A stretch of DNA of 56,997 bases from an uncultured Clostridium sp. (GTDB taxonomy: Bacteria > Bacillota > Clostridia > TANB77 > CAG-508): NCBI GenBank assembly GCA_946499885.1, contig CAMMTN010000012.1, forward strand, positions 1 to 56,997. The letters are read 5' to 3'. Made by a program: the position numbers and the translations under genes. The notes under the pieces were generated by a model, which did not search any database, was not told where the DNA came from, and worked only from the letters and a program-made list of their open reading frames with translations. This document shows, in pieces, positions 29,589 through 39,568 of the stretch (within the stretch, counting starts at the first letter, position 1; every line of letters begins with the position of its first letter).

Positions 29589-31940
29589 TTAGTTATCTTT
29601 TTTGTGATTTAAATCAAAAATAATTGCATCATCATTAGTTAAGAAATATTTGGAATCTGTACTATCTGTTTTTATAGGATCTACTTCTTTACTAATATCT
29701 ATTGGATCATTATCAGATGTGGCTGCTGCAAAATTTCCTCTAAATTTAGTACTAATAGGTTTCTTTTTTATATTATCAGATGTAATACCATTAGTGAACT
29801 TTTCAAAATTATACTCTTTTAATTTCTTAGGCTCTTTATACTTCGCTTCCAAGAAATCTAATTTGCCTTTTGCAACATAACTTTTTCCTTTACTATCCTT
29901 GACTTTAAATAAAATTTGCTTACCTTTAAGAGACATAATTTTTCCAGCAGTATAGTTGGGTTTCCACTTATATTGTATATTAGCTAATTTTGAATCATAG
30001 CCAAAGTTAGACTTATCAGAATCAGTTTCATAATTCTTAGTCCAATCCCATTCTCTTTTATCTTGTAATTCTGTTTCCCACCATTTTACATCTTCTGGTA
30101 AAGCATTTCCAAATATTGCTTTATTTACACAGTTAGCTAGTATTTCATCTTTAAAATTACCTTTTTCATCACCGTTTAATTGGGATAATGTTTGAGCAGA
30201 CAATATATTTCCAACTTTATATTTTCTATAAACTGTGAATATTGGTTCAATAGCTTTACACAAAAATTCAGGAAAATCATCTATATATAGAAAATGAGGA
30301 ATTCTTGTACTATCATTTCCAGGTCTAGAAAGAACGGATTGTTGCATTAATAACAAGAAAAATATACCAAAAGCTTTATGAGCATTTGCTCCTAAATCTC
30401 CTCTCCTTGTACATACAAAGGTTACTTCTCCATTTAGCAAAGCTTTATCAAATTCTAAATTATTAGTTCTATTGCATAGAATATTTTTTACACCAGGATA
30501 TCTCAATAAATTATCTAATTCAGCAGATGCTGTGAATACAGACTGCTTAGTATTTGTTAAATCTTTTCCATCTGCATAAAAGTTATTTTCAAAATACTTA
30601 ATAAGTATTTTATATTTATTAGCTAATTCTGGTATTTCTTTCATTTGATTACACATTTCTTCAACTAAAGAGAAATCATTCATCATATTAAGTATATCTT
30701 CTAAATTAGGTAAATCCCCACCATTTAATCTAGGATACATTTCTTTTAATAATATAGATAAATTCTCAATAATTTGAATTGCGGCATTTTCTCTAAATGC
30801 TAGTTGTAAATCAGGTCTACTTGTTGCATATAAACCTTTTAAAACAGAGGAAATTGCGACCCCAGTTTTTATAGGATCTTCGTATACGAATGGATTCATA
30901 CCAGGTGAATCAACATTATTTGGATCTATTAAATTAACTTTAAGTCTATAATTCTTAGCAACTTTTATCATTTTTTCAACTGAATCATATTCAGCAGAAA
31001 GGTATGTTAATCCAAAATCTCTATAAATATATTTTCCATTTGAAGAGCCTAAAATCATTTTTTTCATATATGCATTATACAAATCAATTTTATCTGGATT
31101 AGGAGATAACATACTTAAATTAAAGTTCTCATTTAAATAATCATTAGCATATGGACAAGTTAAATTTGCTATACCTGTTTTTAATGCTGTAAATCCCATT
31201 TCTTTTGAAATTTCTCTAAAGAAATATTTTCTATCTAAATCTCTAGCTATCATTGGCTCGTAAATCATAGTTGTTTTACCTGAACCAGATACACCTACTA
31301 CTAAGAATGATTCCAAACGTTTTGTTTCTGGAATGACTACATCTTCACCAGATTCAGTATCTACACAAAGCATAATTTCACATGAATATTTACCAGTGTC
31401 TTTAGATTTTCCTGCTAAACTAATTCCACCATAGTCAAAAATTGAATCCTTTATATCCTTAGTATCATTAATAGTAAATGTAAGCCATTTAAAAACCTTA
31501 TAAAATGTTACGATAGGAATATAAAGTGATATAGCTGTAAATGCTGGCCTAAATAAATTAGAAAATTCACTTACGATTTCAACGTAATTTGGACTAGATA
31601 AAATAAAAGTCCAAGCTAAAGAATTAAGCCCTTGTACTACAAATGAAACAAATAAGATATATAGGCTTATTACATAAGTATTAAAAAATCTAAGTTTATC
31701 TATATCTGCTTTTGCAAATTTTGAACTAAAAGAAAAGTAAAAAGCAAAAATAAGTGTAGCAAATGCTAATGTATATTCAATTGGTCCCCAATAAGAATAT
31801 GCTACTCCAGTAAAAATCATAAACATTAATTCAACTAATCTATCGATAAGGATATAAGCTGAAATTAAAGTTAAAATATATGTAGCAAATGTATTTCTAT
31901 CAGTTTTTAAAAATTTTAAAAAGTTATCTATATATTTCAA
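29589..31940 (-). CDS. VirD4/TraG-like ATPase, solitary (about 783 aa)
   Basis: A membrane-anchored ATPase of the type IV coupling-protein/TraG superfamily. About four N-terminal transmembrane helices (residues 18-170) precede the motor. Walker A is VGVSGSGKTTMIYEP, Walker B is HFLYIDDFPEFL, and a Gln-containing sensor segment LSAQTLSQL follows. The C-terminal 170 residues are charged and family-specific. A TTG at 31940 after GTGGTG gives the most likely start; a longer frame to 32030 is open. There is no relaxase, mating-pore gene or integrase nearby, so conjugation is not implied; it may move DNA or protein across the membrane. Confidence 0.75.
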   Translation of the reverse strand: MKYIDNFLKFLKTDRNTFATYILTLISAYILIDRLVELMFMIFTGVAYSYWGPIEYTLAFATLIFAFYFSFSSKFAKADIDKLRFFNTYVISLYILFVSFVVQGLNSLAWTFILSSPNYVEIVSEFSNLFRPAFTAISLYIPIVTFYKVFKWLTFTINDTKDIKDSIFDYGGISLAGKSKDTGKYSCEIMLCVDTESGEDVVIPETKRLESFLVVGVSGSGKTTMIYEPMIARDLDRKYFFREISKEMGFTALKTGIANLTCPYANDYLNENFNLSMLSPNPDKIDLYNAYMKKMILGSSNGKYIYRDFGLTYLSAEYDSVEKMIKVAKNYRLKVNLIDPNNVDSPGMNPFVYEDPIKTGVAISSVLKGLYATSRPDLQLAFRENAAIQIIENLSILLKEMYPRLNGGDLPNLEDILNMMNDFSLVEEMCNQMKEIPELANKYKILIKYFENNFYADGKDLTNTKQSVFTASAELDNLLRYPGVKNILCNRTNNLEFDKALLNGEVTFVCTRRGDLGANAHKAFGIFFLLLMQQSVLSRPGNDSTRIPHFLYIDDFPEFLCKAIEPIFTVYRKYKVGNILSAQTLSQLNGDEKGNFKDEILANCVNKAIFGNALPEDVKWWETELQDKREWDWTKNYETDSDKSNFGYDSKLANIQYKWKPNYTAGKIMSLKGKQILFKVKDSKGKSYVAKGKLDFLEAKYKEPKKLKEYNFEKFTNGITSDNIKKKPISTKFRGNFAAATSDNDPIDISKEVDPIKTDSTDSKYFLTNDDAIIFDLNHKKDN

Positions 31941-32132
31941 TAATTTCACCACTTTCAAAATAAAAATATACACATATATTATCCTATAAAATAAGAAAAA
32001 AAACAATAGATTTTGAGAAAAAATAAGCAAAAAGTGTAAAATATCTGTAATTATTTAATAAATTCATTTCTAAAATAATGTTTTAAAAATATTTGTTTTG
32101 AATAATTAGTAACTTATTGAATAATATTAAAC

Positions 32133-33782
32133 ATGATAAATTTAAATAATAATAAAGGAAGATTAAAAAAATCTAGTTTTAAAAAGAATATATTTATATT
32201 ATTTATATCCCATGTGTTTATTAAGATTTTAGGAGTAATTAATAAAATATATTTAACTAATAAAGAGGGATTTGGAGATGAAGGAAATGCTATATATTCA
32301 AGTGCTTTTCAAATATATGCTTTATTTCTTACAATAACATCTATAGGAATACCAAATGCAGTATCAAAACTAGTTTCAGAAAAACTAGCAATAGGAGATA
32401 CAAGAGGAGCTCATAAAATATTTAAAATTACTATTTTAGCATTTGGAAGCTTAGGATTTATAGTATCGGTCTTTGTATTTTTATTTGCAAGTACAATAGC
32501 AAATAATTGGATTCAAATACCAGAAGCAGAGCTTTGTTTATTAGCTTTATCACCATCTATCTTTTTTGTATCTATAACTTCTGTTATAAAAGGATACTTT
32601 AATGGTAGAGAAAATTTAAGTGTTGGTGCAAATTCTCAAACTACAGAGCAAATTTTTAGAACCGCTATTACTATTATTTTAATAGAATTTATTGCCCAGA
32701 CTACTGGTTTGGACACGAAAATTATGGCTGCAGGAGCAGCAGTTGCTAGCACTTTAGCAGAAATATCCTGCTTTATTTATTTATATAGATATTATAAAAG
32801 TGTACAAAAAGAAATAGCAAATGAAATAAAATTAAGTGTAAATTATAAATATATGGGAAGAAGAAAAACAATAAAAGAAATACTATTTGTATCTATTCCT
32901 ATGTCTATTGCACCAGTTATTGGAGGAATAAATAAAAACATAGATTCAATGACAATAGTAAGAAATTTAAAAAAATTTATGTCTGAAACAGATGCAAAAC
33001 TTCAATATGGAATTTTAAGTGGTAAGATAGATACATTAGTAGCATTTCCATTATCATTTAACGCTGCATTTACAAGTACATTAATACCAGCAGTATCAGC
33101 AGCAAAAGCTAGTGGAAATTTTGAAATAGCTAAAAGAAAAATAGAATTTTCTATGTTAATATCGATTTTAATTGGACTGCCATGTACAATGGGAATGATA
33201 ATTTTAGCAGAACCTATATTAAAACTATTATTTCCAAATCAGCCCTCTGGAGCTTTTTTATTACAAATAAGTTCAGTATCTATAACTTTTATAATGCTTA
33301 ATCAAAACGTAAGTGCCATTTTGCATGGACTAGGGAAAACAATTATTCCAGCAATATCATTAATTATAGGCTCATTTATAAAATTAACTTTAAATACTAT
33401 ATTAGTACAAATAAACCCTAATATATATTGGTTTGGTGGAACAGCTGGAGCAGCAATAGCAACTGTAGCATGTAATGTCATTACATTACTGATTTCAATT
33501 AATATACTAAAAAGAAATATATTCATAAATATAGGAATGAAAAAAATAATAAAATCAATAGTTGCAACTATTATGATGTCAATTACAATGATTTTTATAT
33601 ATAAAAATTTATTAAGTATAATATCAGAAAAAATGTGTATAATACTAACAATACTAATTGCAATTACAGTATATGTAATAGTAATATTAATTTTAAATAT
33701 ATTTTCTGAACAAGAAATAAAAGTTTTACCGTTTGGAAATTCTATTTATAAAATTTTAAAATTATTAAAAATTTATAAATAA
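32133..33782 (+). CDS. SpoVB/MurJ-like polysaccharide or lipid flippase
   Basis: 549 aa with about 14 transmembrane helices, MOP superfamily. Typical sequences are IKILGVINKIYLTNKEGFGDEGNAIY near the start, SIGIPNAVSKLVSEKLAIGD, and KGYFNGRENL. In Firmicutes, relatives include SpoVB and MurJ-type flippases for lipid-linked peptidoglycan precursors and capsule/teichoic flippases; I cannot choose among them. It is divergent from the VirD4-like gene, sharing a 190-bp AT-rich control region. The start lacks a strong ribosome-binding site. Confidence 0.8.
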   Translation: MINLNNNKGRLKKSSFKKNIFILFISHVFIKILGVINKIYLTNKEGFGDEGNAIYSSAFQIYALFLTITSIGIPNAVSKLVSEKLAIGDTRGAHKIFKITILAFGSLGFIVSVFVFLFASTIANNWIQIPEAELCLLALSPSIFFVSITSVIKGYFNGRENLSVGANSQTTEQIFRTAITIILIEFIAQTTGLDTKIMAAGAAVASTLAEISCFIYLYRYYKSVQKEIANEIKLSVNYKYMGRRKTIKEILFVSIPMSIAPVIGGINKNIDSMTIVRNLKKFMSETDAKLQYGILSGKIDTLVAFPLSFNAAFTSTLIPAVSAAKASGNFEIAKRKIEFSMLISILIGLPCTMGMIILAEPILKLLFPNQPSGAFLLQISSVSITFIMLNQNVSAILHGLGKTIIPAISLIIGSFIKLTLNTILVQINPNIYWFGGTAGAAIATVACNVITLLISINILKRNIFINIGMKKIIKSIVATIMMSITMIFIYKNLLSIISEKMCIILTILIAITVYVIVILILNIFSEQEIKVLPFGNSIYKILKLLKIYK

Positions 33783-33901
33783 TGTAATATTATGCAAAAA
33801 AAAATAAAAAAAAGAAGGATTTTATTGAAGTTTGGAGAATATTCATAGTAGTAGATAGCTTTTACAGTCTACATATGAAAATCTTATAGGAGGTAATTTA
33901 A

Positions 33902-34180
33902 ATGAACAAATCAGAATTAATCGCAGCTATCGCAGCTAAAACAGGAGAAACAAAAAAAGATGCAGAAGCAACATTAAATGCTTTTATAGATGTTGTAACA
34001 GAAGCATTAGTTAGAGGAGATAAAGTTCAATTAGTTGGATTTGGATCTTTCGAAGTAAGAAAAAGAGCTGCTAGAAAAGGTAGAAACCCACAAACTAAAG
34101 AAGAAATAAAAATACCAGCTTCTAAAGCACCTGTATTCAAAGCAGGAAAAGCATTAAAAGAATTAGTAAATAAAAAATAA
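33902..34180 (+). CDS. hup: DNA-binding protein HU
   Basis: A 92-aa histone-like protein. [52 protein letters not shown] and [16 protein letters not shown] match the family along its whole length. AGGAGGT ribosome-binding site. A hairpin GTAGA/TCTAC lies in its leader near 33853-33873. Confidence 0.96.
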   Translation: MNKSELIAAIAAKTGETKKDAEATLNAFIDVVTEALVRGDKVQLVGFGSFEVRKRAARKGRNPQTKEEIKIPASKAPVFKAGKALKELVNKK

Positions 34181-34216
34181 TTGGAAATTTATATAAATAT
34201 ATGAATTCATATGACA

Positions 34217-34258
34217 ATAAATAGGAATAAGAAATATGTTTTTTATTCCTATTTTATT
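34217..34258 (+). terminator. Terminator after hup
   Basis: AATAAATAGGAATAA pairs with TTATTCCTATTTTATT across an 11-nt loop. Confidence 0.75.
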
Positions 34259-34384
34259 GTTATATGAAATTTTTTAGAAAAAACAATTAAAAAAATATAA
34301 AAAAGTGATTTTTTTATTTGAAATTATGAAAATCTATGATATAATAATAACACTTAAAAATAAAACCATTGAAAAAGCAAAGTA

Positions 34385-34633
34385 AGTTTATAAAAAATAT
34401 TTAAAGAGAGATAGGACAGAGGCTGAGAGCCTATTAATATAATAAACTGAAATTTCACTTTTGAGGTTCTTTTTTGAAAAGTAATATGGATTTTAACTAT
34501 ATATAATAGTAGAAAAAGACGGGTAGCCCGTTATAGCAAAAAGAGGTTAATTATTTAATTAATAAATTTAGGTGGTACCACGGTATAGAAAGCTAATCGT
34601 CCTATAAAGTATTAGGAAGATTAGCTTTTTTCA
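34385..34633 (+). promoter_or_regulatory. T-box leader of pheST, phenylalanine specifier
   Basis: Contains AGAGAG (about 34405) and GACAGAGGCTGAGAGCC. The specifier region is GAAATTTCACTTTTGAGG with TTC (Phe) at 34454-34456. The T-box TTAGGTGGTACCACGG lies near 34569-34584. The terminator AAAGCTAATC/GATTAGCTTTTTT ends near 34632. Uncharged tRNA-Phe should promote read-through into pheS. Confidence 0.9.
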
Positions 34634-34636
34634 AAA

Positions 34637-34667
34637 TGGCGCGAAATGGTCAGTCACTAACGCGACA
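34637..34667. repeat. REP-like half-element, family 2 (before pheS)
   Basis: A single 31-nt unit, TGGCGCG ... CGCGACA, matching the end sequences and length of the znuA-znuC palindrome unit but with a diverged core. It sits between the T-box terminator and the pheS ribosome-binding site (GGAGG from 34671). Confidence 0.6.
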
Positions 34668-34680
34668 AAAGGAGGAAAGT

Positions 34681-35718
34681 ATGGAAGAGCAAATTAGTAA
34701 AATTAAAGAGGTAGCTACTAGTGAAATAAATAAAGCTACTAATACAAAAGAATTAGAGGAAGCAAGAGTAAAATACTTGGGGAAAAAAGGTGAACTTACA
34801 GTTATTTTAAGAGGAATGGGAGCATTAGCACCAGAAGAAAGACCAATTATAGGTGGAAAAGTAAATGCTGTAAGAGACGAGCTTGAAAGTTTAATAAAAG
34901 AAAAAGAAGCAGAGTTTGAAAAGAATGAACTTGAAAGAAAATTAAAAGAGGAAACAATCGATATTACATTGCCAAGTACTAAAGTTAAAAGAGGAAGTAA
35001 ACATCCTTTAAATAGAATAATTGAAGAAGTAGAAGATTTATTTGTTTCTATGGGTTATGATGTTGTAACAGGCCTAGAGCTTGAAACAGATGAATACTGT
35101 TTCGAAAGATTAAATTTACCCAAAGGACATCCAGCAAGAGATATGCAAGACAGTTTCTATATTACAGAAGAATATTTATTAAGAACACAAACTTCTGCAG
35201 TTCAAGCAAGAACAATGATGTCAAATGAGAAAAAAGGGCCAATAAGGGTAATATGCCCAGGTAAAACTTATAGAAGAGATGATGATGCAACACATTCACA
35301 TCAATTTAGCCAAGTTGAAGGTTTAGTTATAGACAAAAATATTTCATTAGCAGACTTAAAAGGAACATTAGAAGTTTTTGTTAGGAAAATGCTTGGAGAA
35401 AATCTTGAGCTTCGTTTTAGACCAAGTTATTTTCCATTCACAGAACCATCTTATGAAGTTGATGTAAGCTGCTTTAAATGTGGAGGAAAAGGCTGCAATT
35501 TATGCAAACAAACAGGCTGGATAGAAGTTTTAGGTTCAGGTATGGTTCATCCAAATGTATTAAAAATGGGTGGATATGACCCAGAAGTCTATAGTGGATT
35601 TGCGTTTGGTACAGGTCTAGATAGGTTAGCAATGTTTAAATACGGAATTACAGATATAAGGTTATTATACCAAAATGATGTGAGGTTTTTAAATCAATTT
35701 GATAGATTAGATAGATAG
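34681..35718 (+). CDS. pheS: Phenylalanyl-tRNA synthetase alpha subunit
   Basis: 345-aa catalytic subunit of the (alpha-beta)2 class II enzyme. The N-terminal coiled coil (about 5-85) is followed by the catalytic core: [39 protein letters not shown] (motif 2) and the motif 3 region [31 protein letters not shown] insertion is seen in many Firmicutes PheS. ATG 34681 follows GGAGG; the upstream in-frame ATG (34636) would translate the repeat and is rejected. Overlap-like spacing with pheT. Confidence 0.97.
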   Translation: MEEQISKIKEVATSEINKATNTKELEEARVKYLGKKGELTVILRGMGALAPEERPIIGGKVNAVRDELESLIKEKEAEFEKNELERKLKEETIDITLPSTKVKRGSKHPLNRIIEEVEDLFVSMGYDVVTGLELETDEYCFERLNLPKGHPARDMQDSFYITEEYLLRTQTSAVQARTMMSNEKKGPIRVICPGKTYRRDDDATHSHQFSQVEGLVIDKNISLADLKGTLEVFVRKMLGENLELRFRPSYFPFTEPSYEVDVSCFKCGGKGCNLCKQTGWIEVLGSGMVHPNVLKMGGYDPEVYSGFAFGTGLDRLAMFKYGITDIRLLYQNDVRFLNQFDRLDR

Positions 35719-35733
35719 AAAGAAGGTAAAAGA

Positions 35734-38148
35734 ATGAAACTAAGTAAGAATTTCGTAAAAGACTATGTTGATATAGATGTAGATATTAAAACTCTTGCAG
35801 AAAATATGACAAAAGTAGGAAATGAATATGATGAAGCAGGAAAATTAATAAATGCTACAAAACTTGTAATTGGTGAAGTTAAGGAATGTGAAATGCACCC
35901 AGATTCTGACCATTTACATGTGTGCAAAGTAGATATTGGAACAGAAGTTTTAAATATAGTTTGTGGTGCACCAAATGTTAGAAAAGGACTTAAAGTTATA
36001 GTTGCTTTAGTTGGTGCAGAGCTTCCACAAATAACTATAAAAAAAGGAAACATTAGAGGGCAAGAATCAAATGGAATGCTTTGTTCTATGTTAGAACTTG
36101 GTATGGAACATAAGTATGTGGATGAAATAGACAAAACAGGTATACATGAATTGCCAGAAGATGCACCAGTCGGAGAAGATCCTATAAAATATATGGGATT
36201 AGATGACGAGGTTATTGATTTTGACTTAACTGCAAATAGAGGAGATTTATTAAGCATACTTGGTATGGCTTATGAATTAGGCGCTATATATGATAAGAAA
36301 GTAAAAGAAATTGATTTATCTCATAAGGAAAATAGCGACGATATTAATGATACTTTCAAAGTGGAAGTAAATACAGATAATTGTTCTATATTCCTAGCTA
36401 AAAAGGTTAAAAATATAGCAATAGGAGAAAGCCCAGTCTTTATAAAAAATAGATTAATTGCTTCAGGTATTAGACCAATTAACAATGTTGTTGATATAAG
36501 TAACTATGTAATGCTTGAAACTGGTCAACCACTACACTTCTATGATGCAGATACTTTAAAAGGAAAACTTGAAGTAAGAATGGCAAAGGAAAGAGAAAAA
36601 CTTACTACATTAGATAATATAGAAAGAACTTTATCTAAAGAAGATATAGTTATATCTGATGGAGAAAAAGCTATTGGTCTTGCTGGTGTAATGGGTGGAT
36701 TAGAAACTGAAATTACAGATAACACAAAAAATGTTATTATAGAGTCTGCAATTTTTGATGGTGTAAAAGTAAGAAAAACATCAAAAGAAATTTTAAGAAG
36801 TGAAGCAAGTTCAAGATTTGAAAAAGGATTAGATCCAAATAGAACATATATGGCTATAGAAAGAGCATGCAAATTATTAGAAGAGTATGCTTCTGGAGAA
36901 ATTGTTGGAGGAATAGCTAAATTTGATAATTCTGATAAAGAAAATAGAAATATAGAAATATCTTTTAAGAAAATAAATGATGTTCTTGGAATGGAAATTA
37001 GCAAAAAAGATGTTTTAGATGTATTTAGAAGACTTGGATTTGATGTAATAATAAATGGCAAAGAATCTCAATTTTCAGAAACAGAGCAAGACTTAGAAAA
37101 CGTAGAAGAAATAACAGTATCAGTTCCAAGAAGAAGAGGGGACATCTCTATAAAAGAAGATTTAATTGAAGAAGTTGGACGTATATATGGTGTTGATAAT
37201 ATAGTTGGAAAACTTCCTGAAATGCCTTTAAAATCAGGAAATTACGATAAAGTGACTCGTGGAATAAGAAATAAAATGGTAGATTTAGGCTTAAACGAAA
37301 CTTTATCATATATTTTAGTAAATGAAAAAGAAGCAAAATGCTTTACTAAAGATGAAACTGAACTAGTTAAACTATTAGCTCCAATGAGTGAAGATAGAAA
37401 TACATTAAGACATAGCATACTTCCATCACTTCTAAAAATATATGAATATAACAAAGCTAGAAGTAACAAAGATGTATCTATATTTGAAATAGGTAAGGCA
37501 TTCTATAAACAAGCAGAAGAATATGGAGAGCACAATAAATTAGCAAGTCTAATGACAGGAGATTTCTATTTAGGTGTAGATAATAAAAAACAAGTTGATT
37601 TCTATATTATAAAAGGAATTGTAGAAGAATTATTAGATTATTTAGGATATGCAGGAAGATATAGCTTTGTAATAAAAGCAAATCAAATGCCAGATGAAGT
37701 ACATCCAGGTCAATCTGCATTAATTTCTATAAACAATGATATGGTTGGTATAATTGGAAGAGTGCATCCATCAGTAGTAAAAGAAGCGGTTTATGTATTT
37801 GAAATTGATTTAGATAAATTGCTAGATAAAAAAGTTGGAAAAATGAAATACAAAGAATATTCAAAATTCCCAAGTGTAAAAAAAGACTTAGCAGTTGTGG
37901 TTGATAAAGAAGTTACATCAGCTGAAATTGCTACATTAATAAAAAAAGCAGGAGGCTCTAGCTTAAATAGTATAGAAGTATTTGACATATATACTGGAAA
38001 AGGAATAGATGAAGATAAGAAAAGTATTGCATATTCATTAACATTTGAAAAAATGGATAGAACTTTAACAGATGAAGAAATTAATGCAAGCTTAGCAAAA
38101 ATAATTGAGATGTTAGAGAAAAAAATAGGCGCAGAGCTTAGAAAATAA
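35734..38148 (+). CDS. pheT: Phenylalanyl-tRNA synthetase beta subunit
   Basis: 804 aa, normal length. Domains in order: N-terminal, tRNA-binding EMAP-like fold (about 40-150, VIGEVKECEMHPDSDHLHVCKVD), B3/B4 (INNVVDISNYVMLETGQPLHFYD), B5 (VEEITVSVPRRRGDISIKEDLIEEVGRIYG), the catalytic-like core, and a C-terminal FDX-ACB domain (KFPSVKKDLAVVVDKEV, DIYTGKGIDEDKKSIAYSL). Starts 15 nt after pheS. The editing site should lie in B3/B4. Confidence 0.97.
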   Translation: MKLSKNFVKDYVDIDVDIKTLAENMTKVGNEYDEAGKLINATKLVIGEVKECEMHPDSDHLHVCKVDIGTEVLNIVCGAPNVRKGLKVIVALVGAELPQITIKKGNIRGQESNGMLCSMLELGMEHKYVDEIDKTGIHELPEDAPVGEDPIKYMGLDDEVIDFDLTANRGDLLSILGMAYELGAIYDKKVKEIDLSHKENSDDINDTFKVEVNTDNCSIFLAKKVKNIAIGESPVFIKNRLIASGIRPINNVVDISNYVMLETGQPLHFYDADTLKGKLEVRMAKEREKLTTLDNIERTLSKEDIVISDGEKAIGLAGVMGGLETEITDNTKNVIIESAIFDGVKVRKTSKEILRSEASSRFEKGLDPNRTYMAIERACKLLEEYASGEIVGGIAKFDNSDKENRNIEISFKKINDVLGMEISKKDVLDVFRRLGFDVIINGKESQFSETEQDLENVEEITVSVPRRRGDISIKEDLIEEVGRIYGVDNIVGKLPEMPLKSGNYDKVTRGIRNKMVDLGLNETLSYILVNEKEAKCFTKDETELVKLLAPMSEDRNTLRHSILPSLLKIYEYNKARSNKDVSIFEIGKAFYKQAEEYGEHNKLASLMTGDFYLGVDNKKQVDFYIIKGIVEELLDYLGYAGRYSFVIKANQMPDEVHPGQSALISINNDMVGIIGRVHPSVVKEAVYVFEIDLDKLLDKKVGKMKYKEYSKFPSVKKDLAVVVDKEVTSAEIATLIKKAGGSSLNSIEVFDIYTGKGIDEDKKSIAYSLTFEKMDRTLTDEEINASLAKIIEMLEKKIGAELRK

Positions 38149-38150
38149 TA

Positions 38151-38255
38151 TGCCAATGGGGACGTACACATTTGGCATAGTTCCTAAAATAGTATAAAAT
38201 TTAGTTTAGAAAATAAATTCTATAACGGTGCCAAATGTGTACGTCCCCATTGGCA
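38151..38255. repeat. REP-like element, family 3 (pheT-capA-like junction)
   Basis: Inverted pair of 27-nt units, 38151-38177 and 38229-38255. The unit has ends TGCCAA/TTGGCA and a core GGGGACGTACACA. It begins 2 nt after the pheT stop and ends before the next ribosome-binding site. Confidence 0.85.
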
Positions 38256-38278
38256 CAGGTTAGAAAGGGAATATGTGT

Positions 38279-39433
38279 ATGGCAAGAAACAGAAGAAATG
38301 TAAGAAGAATAAATAGTATAAAAGATGTAATAACTACAAAATCATTTTTAATAATAGTTAGCATTTTATTATTAGTTATTTTTGCAAGTATTGGACTTAA
38401 TGAGTATAGAAGATACCAAGATAAAGAAGTTATGGCAAAAGAAAGAGAAGAATTAAATAAACAAACTCAAGCTATGTTTGCAAGTTTAAATGATAAAATT
38501 GCTCAAACGAATCAAAATATATCAGAATCTGATAGTATAATAAAAATGTCTGCAGTAGGTGATATTTTATGTAGTGAAGCAATGATTGAAGATGCGTATA
38601 ATAGTGAAAAAAATACATATGATTTTTCACATATGTTTGGAAATGTATCAGATTATATAGATGATGCAGATATTATAATGGGAACAATGGAGACAGGAAT
38701 AGTATCTTCAAAATACAATGACAAAAGAGCACCTATAGAATTTGCAAAAGCGGTAAAAGATTCTGGAGTAAATCTTGTTACAGTAGCACATAACCATAGT
38801 TTAGATAATGGGGTGGATGGACTTCAAGAAACAAAAGAAAACTTACAAGAGATAGGATTTGATGTTGTAGGTGAAAAAATAGAAAATTCAAATGCAGTTA
38901 TTATTAAAGAAGTGAAAGATACAAAAATAGCTTTTTTAACTTATACTTGTTTTATGGATAATAAAGAACAAAGGACAAATGAAGAACTAAATTGTGTGAA
39001 TATGTATAGTCAGGAGCAAGCAAAGTCAGATATAGAATATGCTAAAGAAGAAGGAGCAAAGTACATTTGCGTAATAATACATTGGGGAGATGCAATATCT
39101 AGCAATGTAAATGATGAGCAAAAGCAAATAGCACAATTTTTAGTAGATAATGGAGTAGATATGATACTTGGGGCACATCCATCGGTAATGCAAGATATGG
39201 AAGTAGTACAAAATGAAGAAGGAAAAAATGTTTTTATAGCATATTCGATAGGTACATATATTTCTACATTATCTGCCGAAGAAACTAGAACAGAATTAGT
39301 TTTAAACATACAACTTGCCAAAAGTGGAAAAAGTGGGGAAATATACTTAAATAAAGTTGATTATACTGAGCTAAATATGGTAGATAATGGAGAAAATGCA
39401 GAAAATAGATTTGTATTAAAAGCAGGAAATTAA
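38279..39433 (+). CDS. CapA-family (poly-gamma-glutamate biosynthesis-like) protein
   Basis: 384 aa. An N-terminal transmembrane helix (about 20-42) and coiled segment precede a calcineurin-like metallophosphoesterase-type domain of the CapA/PGA_cap family: MSAVGDILCSEAM, ADIIMGTMETGI, VTVAHNHSLDNGVDGL, VIIHWGD and GAHPSVMQDMEV. Relatives are needed for capsule poly-glutamate or have related surface roles; no capBC homologues occur in the window, so the substrate is unknown. ATG 38279 has an 8-nt spacing from GGGA; ATG 38273 is too close. Confidence 0.8.
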   Translation: MARNRRNVRRINSIKDVITTKSFLIIVSILLLVIFASIGLNEYRRYQDKEVMAKEREELNKQTQAMFASLNDKIAQTNQNISESDSIIKMSAVGDILCSEAMIEDAYNSEKNTYDFSHMFGNVSDYIDDADIIMGTMETGIVSSKYNDKRAPIEFAKAVKDSGVNLVTVAHNHSLDNGVDGLQETKENLQEIGFDVVGEKIENSNAVIIKEVKDTKIAFLTYTCFMDNKEQRTNEELNCVNMYSQEQAKSDIEYAKEEGAKYICVIIHWGDAISSNVNDEQKQIAQFLVDNGVDMILGAHPSVMQDMEVVQNEEGKNVFIAYSIGTYISTLSAEETRTELVLNIQLAKSGKSGEIYLNKVDYTELNMVDNGENAENRFVLKAGN

Positions 39434-39436
39434 AAA

Positions 39437-39538
39437 TTAAGCCAAAGGGGACGTACACATTTGGCTTAATAATAGATTAATTGTTATAAAAAAATATGCT
39501 TAAAAATAAGCCAAATGTGTACGTCCCCTTTGGCTTAA
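39437..39538. repeat. REP-like element, family 3 (capA-like-rimO junction)
   Basis: Inverted units 39437-39469 and 39508-39538. Ends are TTAAGCC/GGCTTAA and the core is GGGGACGTACACA, as in the previous copy but with different end sequence. The left unit starts 3 nt after the stop codon; the right one runs close to the rimO ribosome-binding site. Confidence 0.85.
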
Positions 39539-39568
39539 TTTTTAATTTTACAGGAAAGGAATAGATTT

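Noticed and set aside
29589-31940. Part of a conjugative element
   Set aside because: The ATPase has host-like composition and no relaxase, mating-pore or integrase genes nearby.
34636-34680. A longer pheS start giving an N-terminal [11 protein letters not shown] extension
   Set aside because: These codons lie in the repeat unit; the ATG at 34681 has the GGAGG ribosome-binding site and matches the normal PheS N terminus.
36540-37061. A 173-aa minus-strand frame inside pheT
   Set aside because: Antisense shadow of pheT with no start signal or family resemblance.
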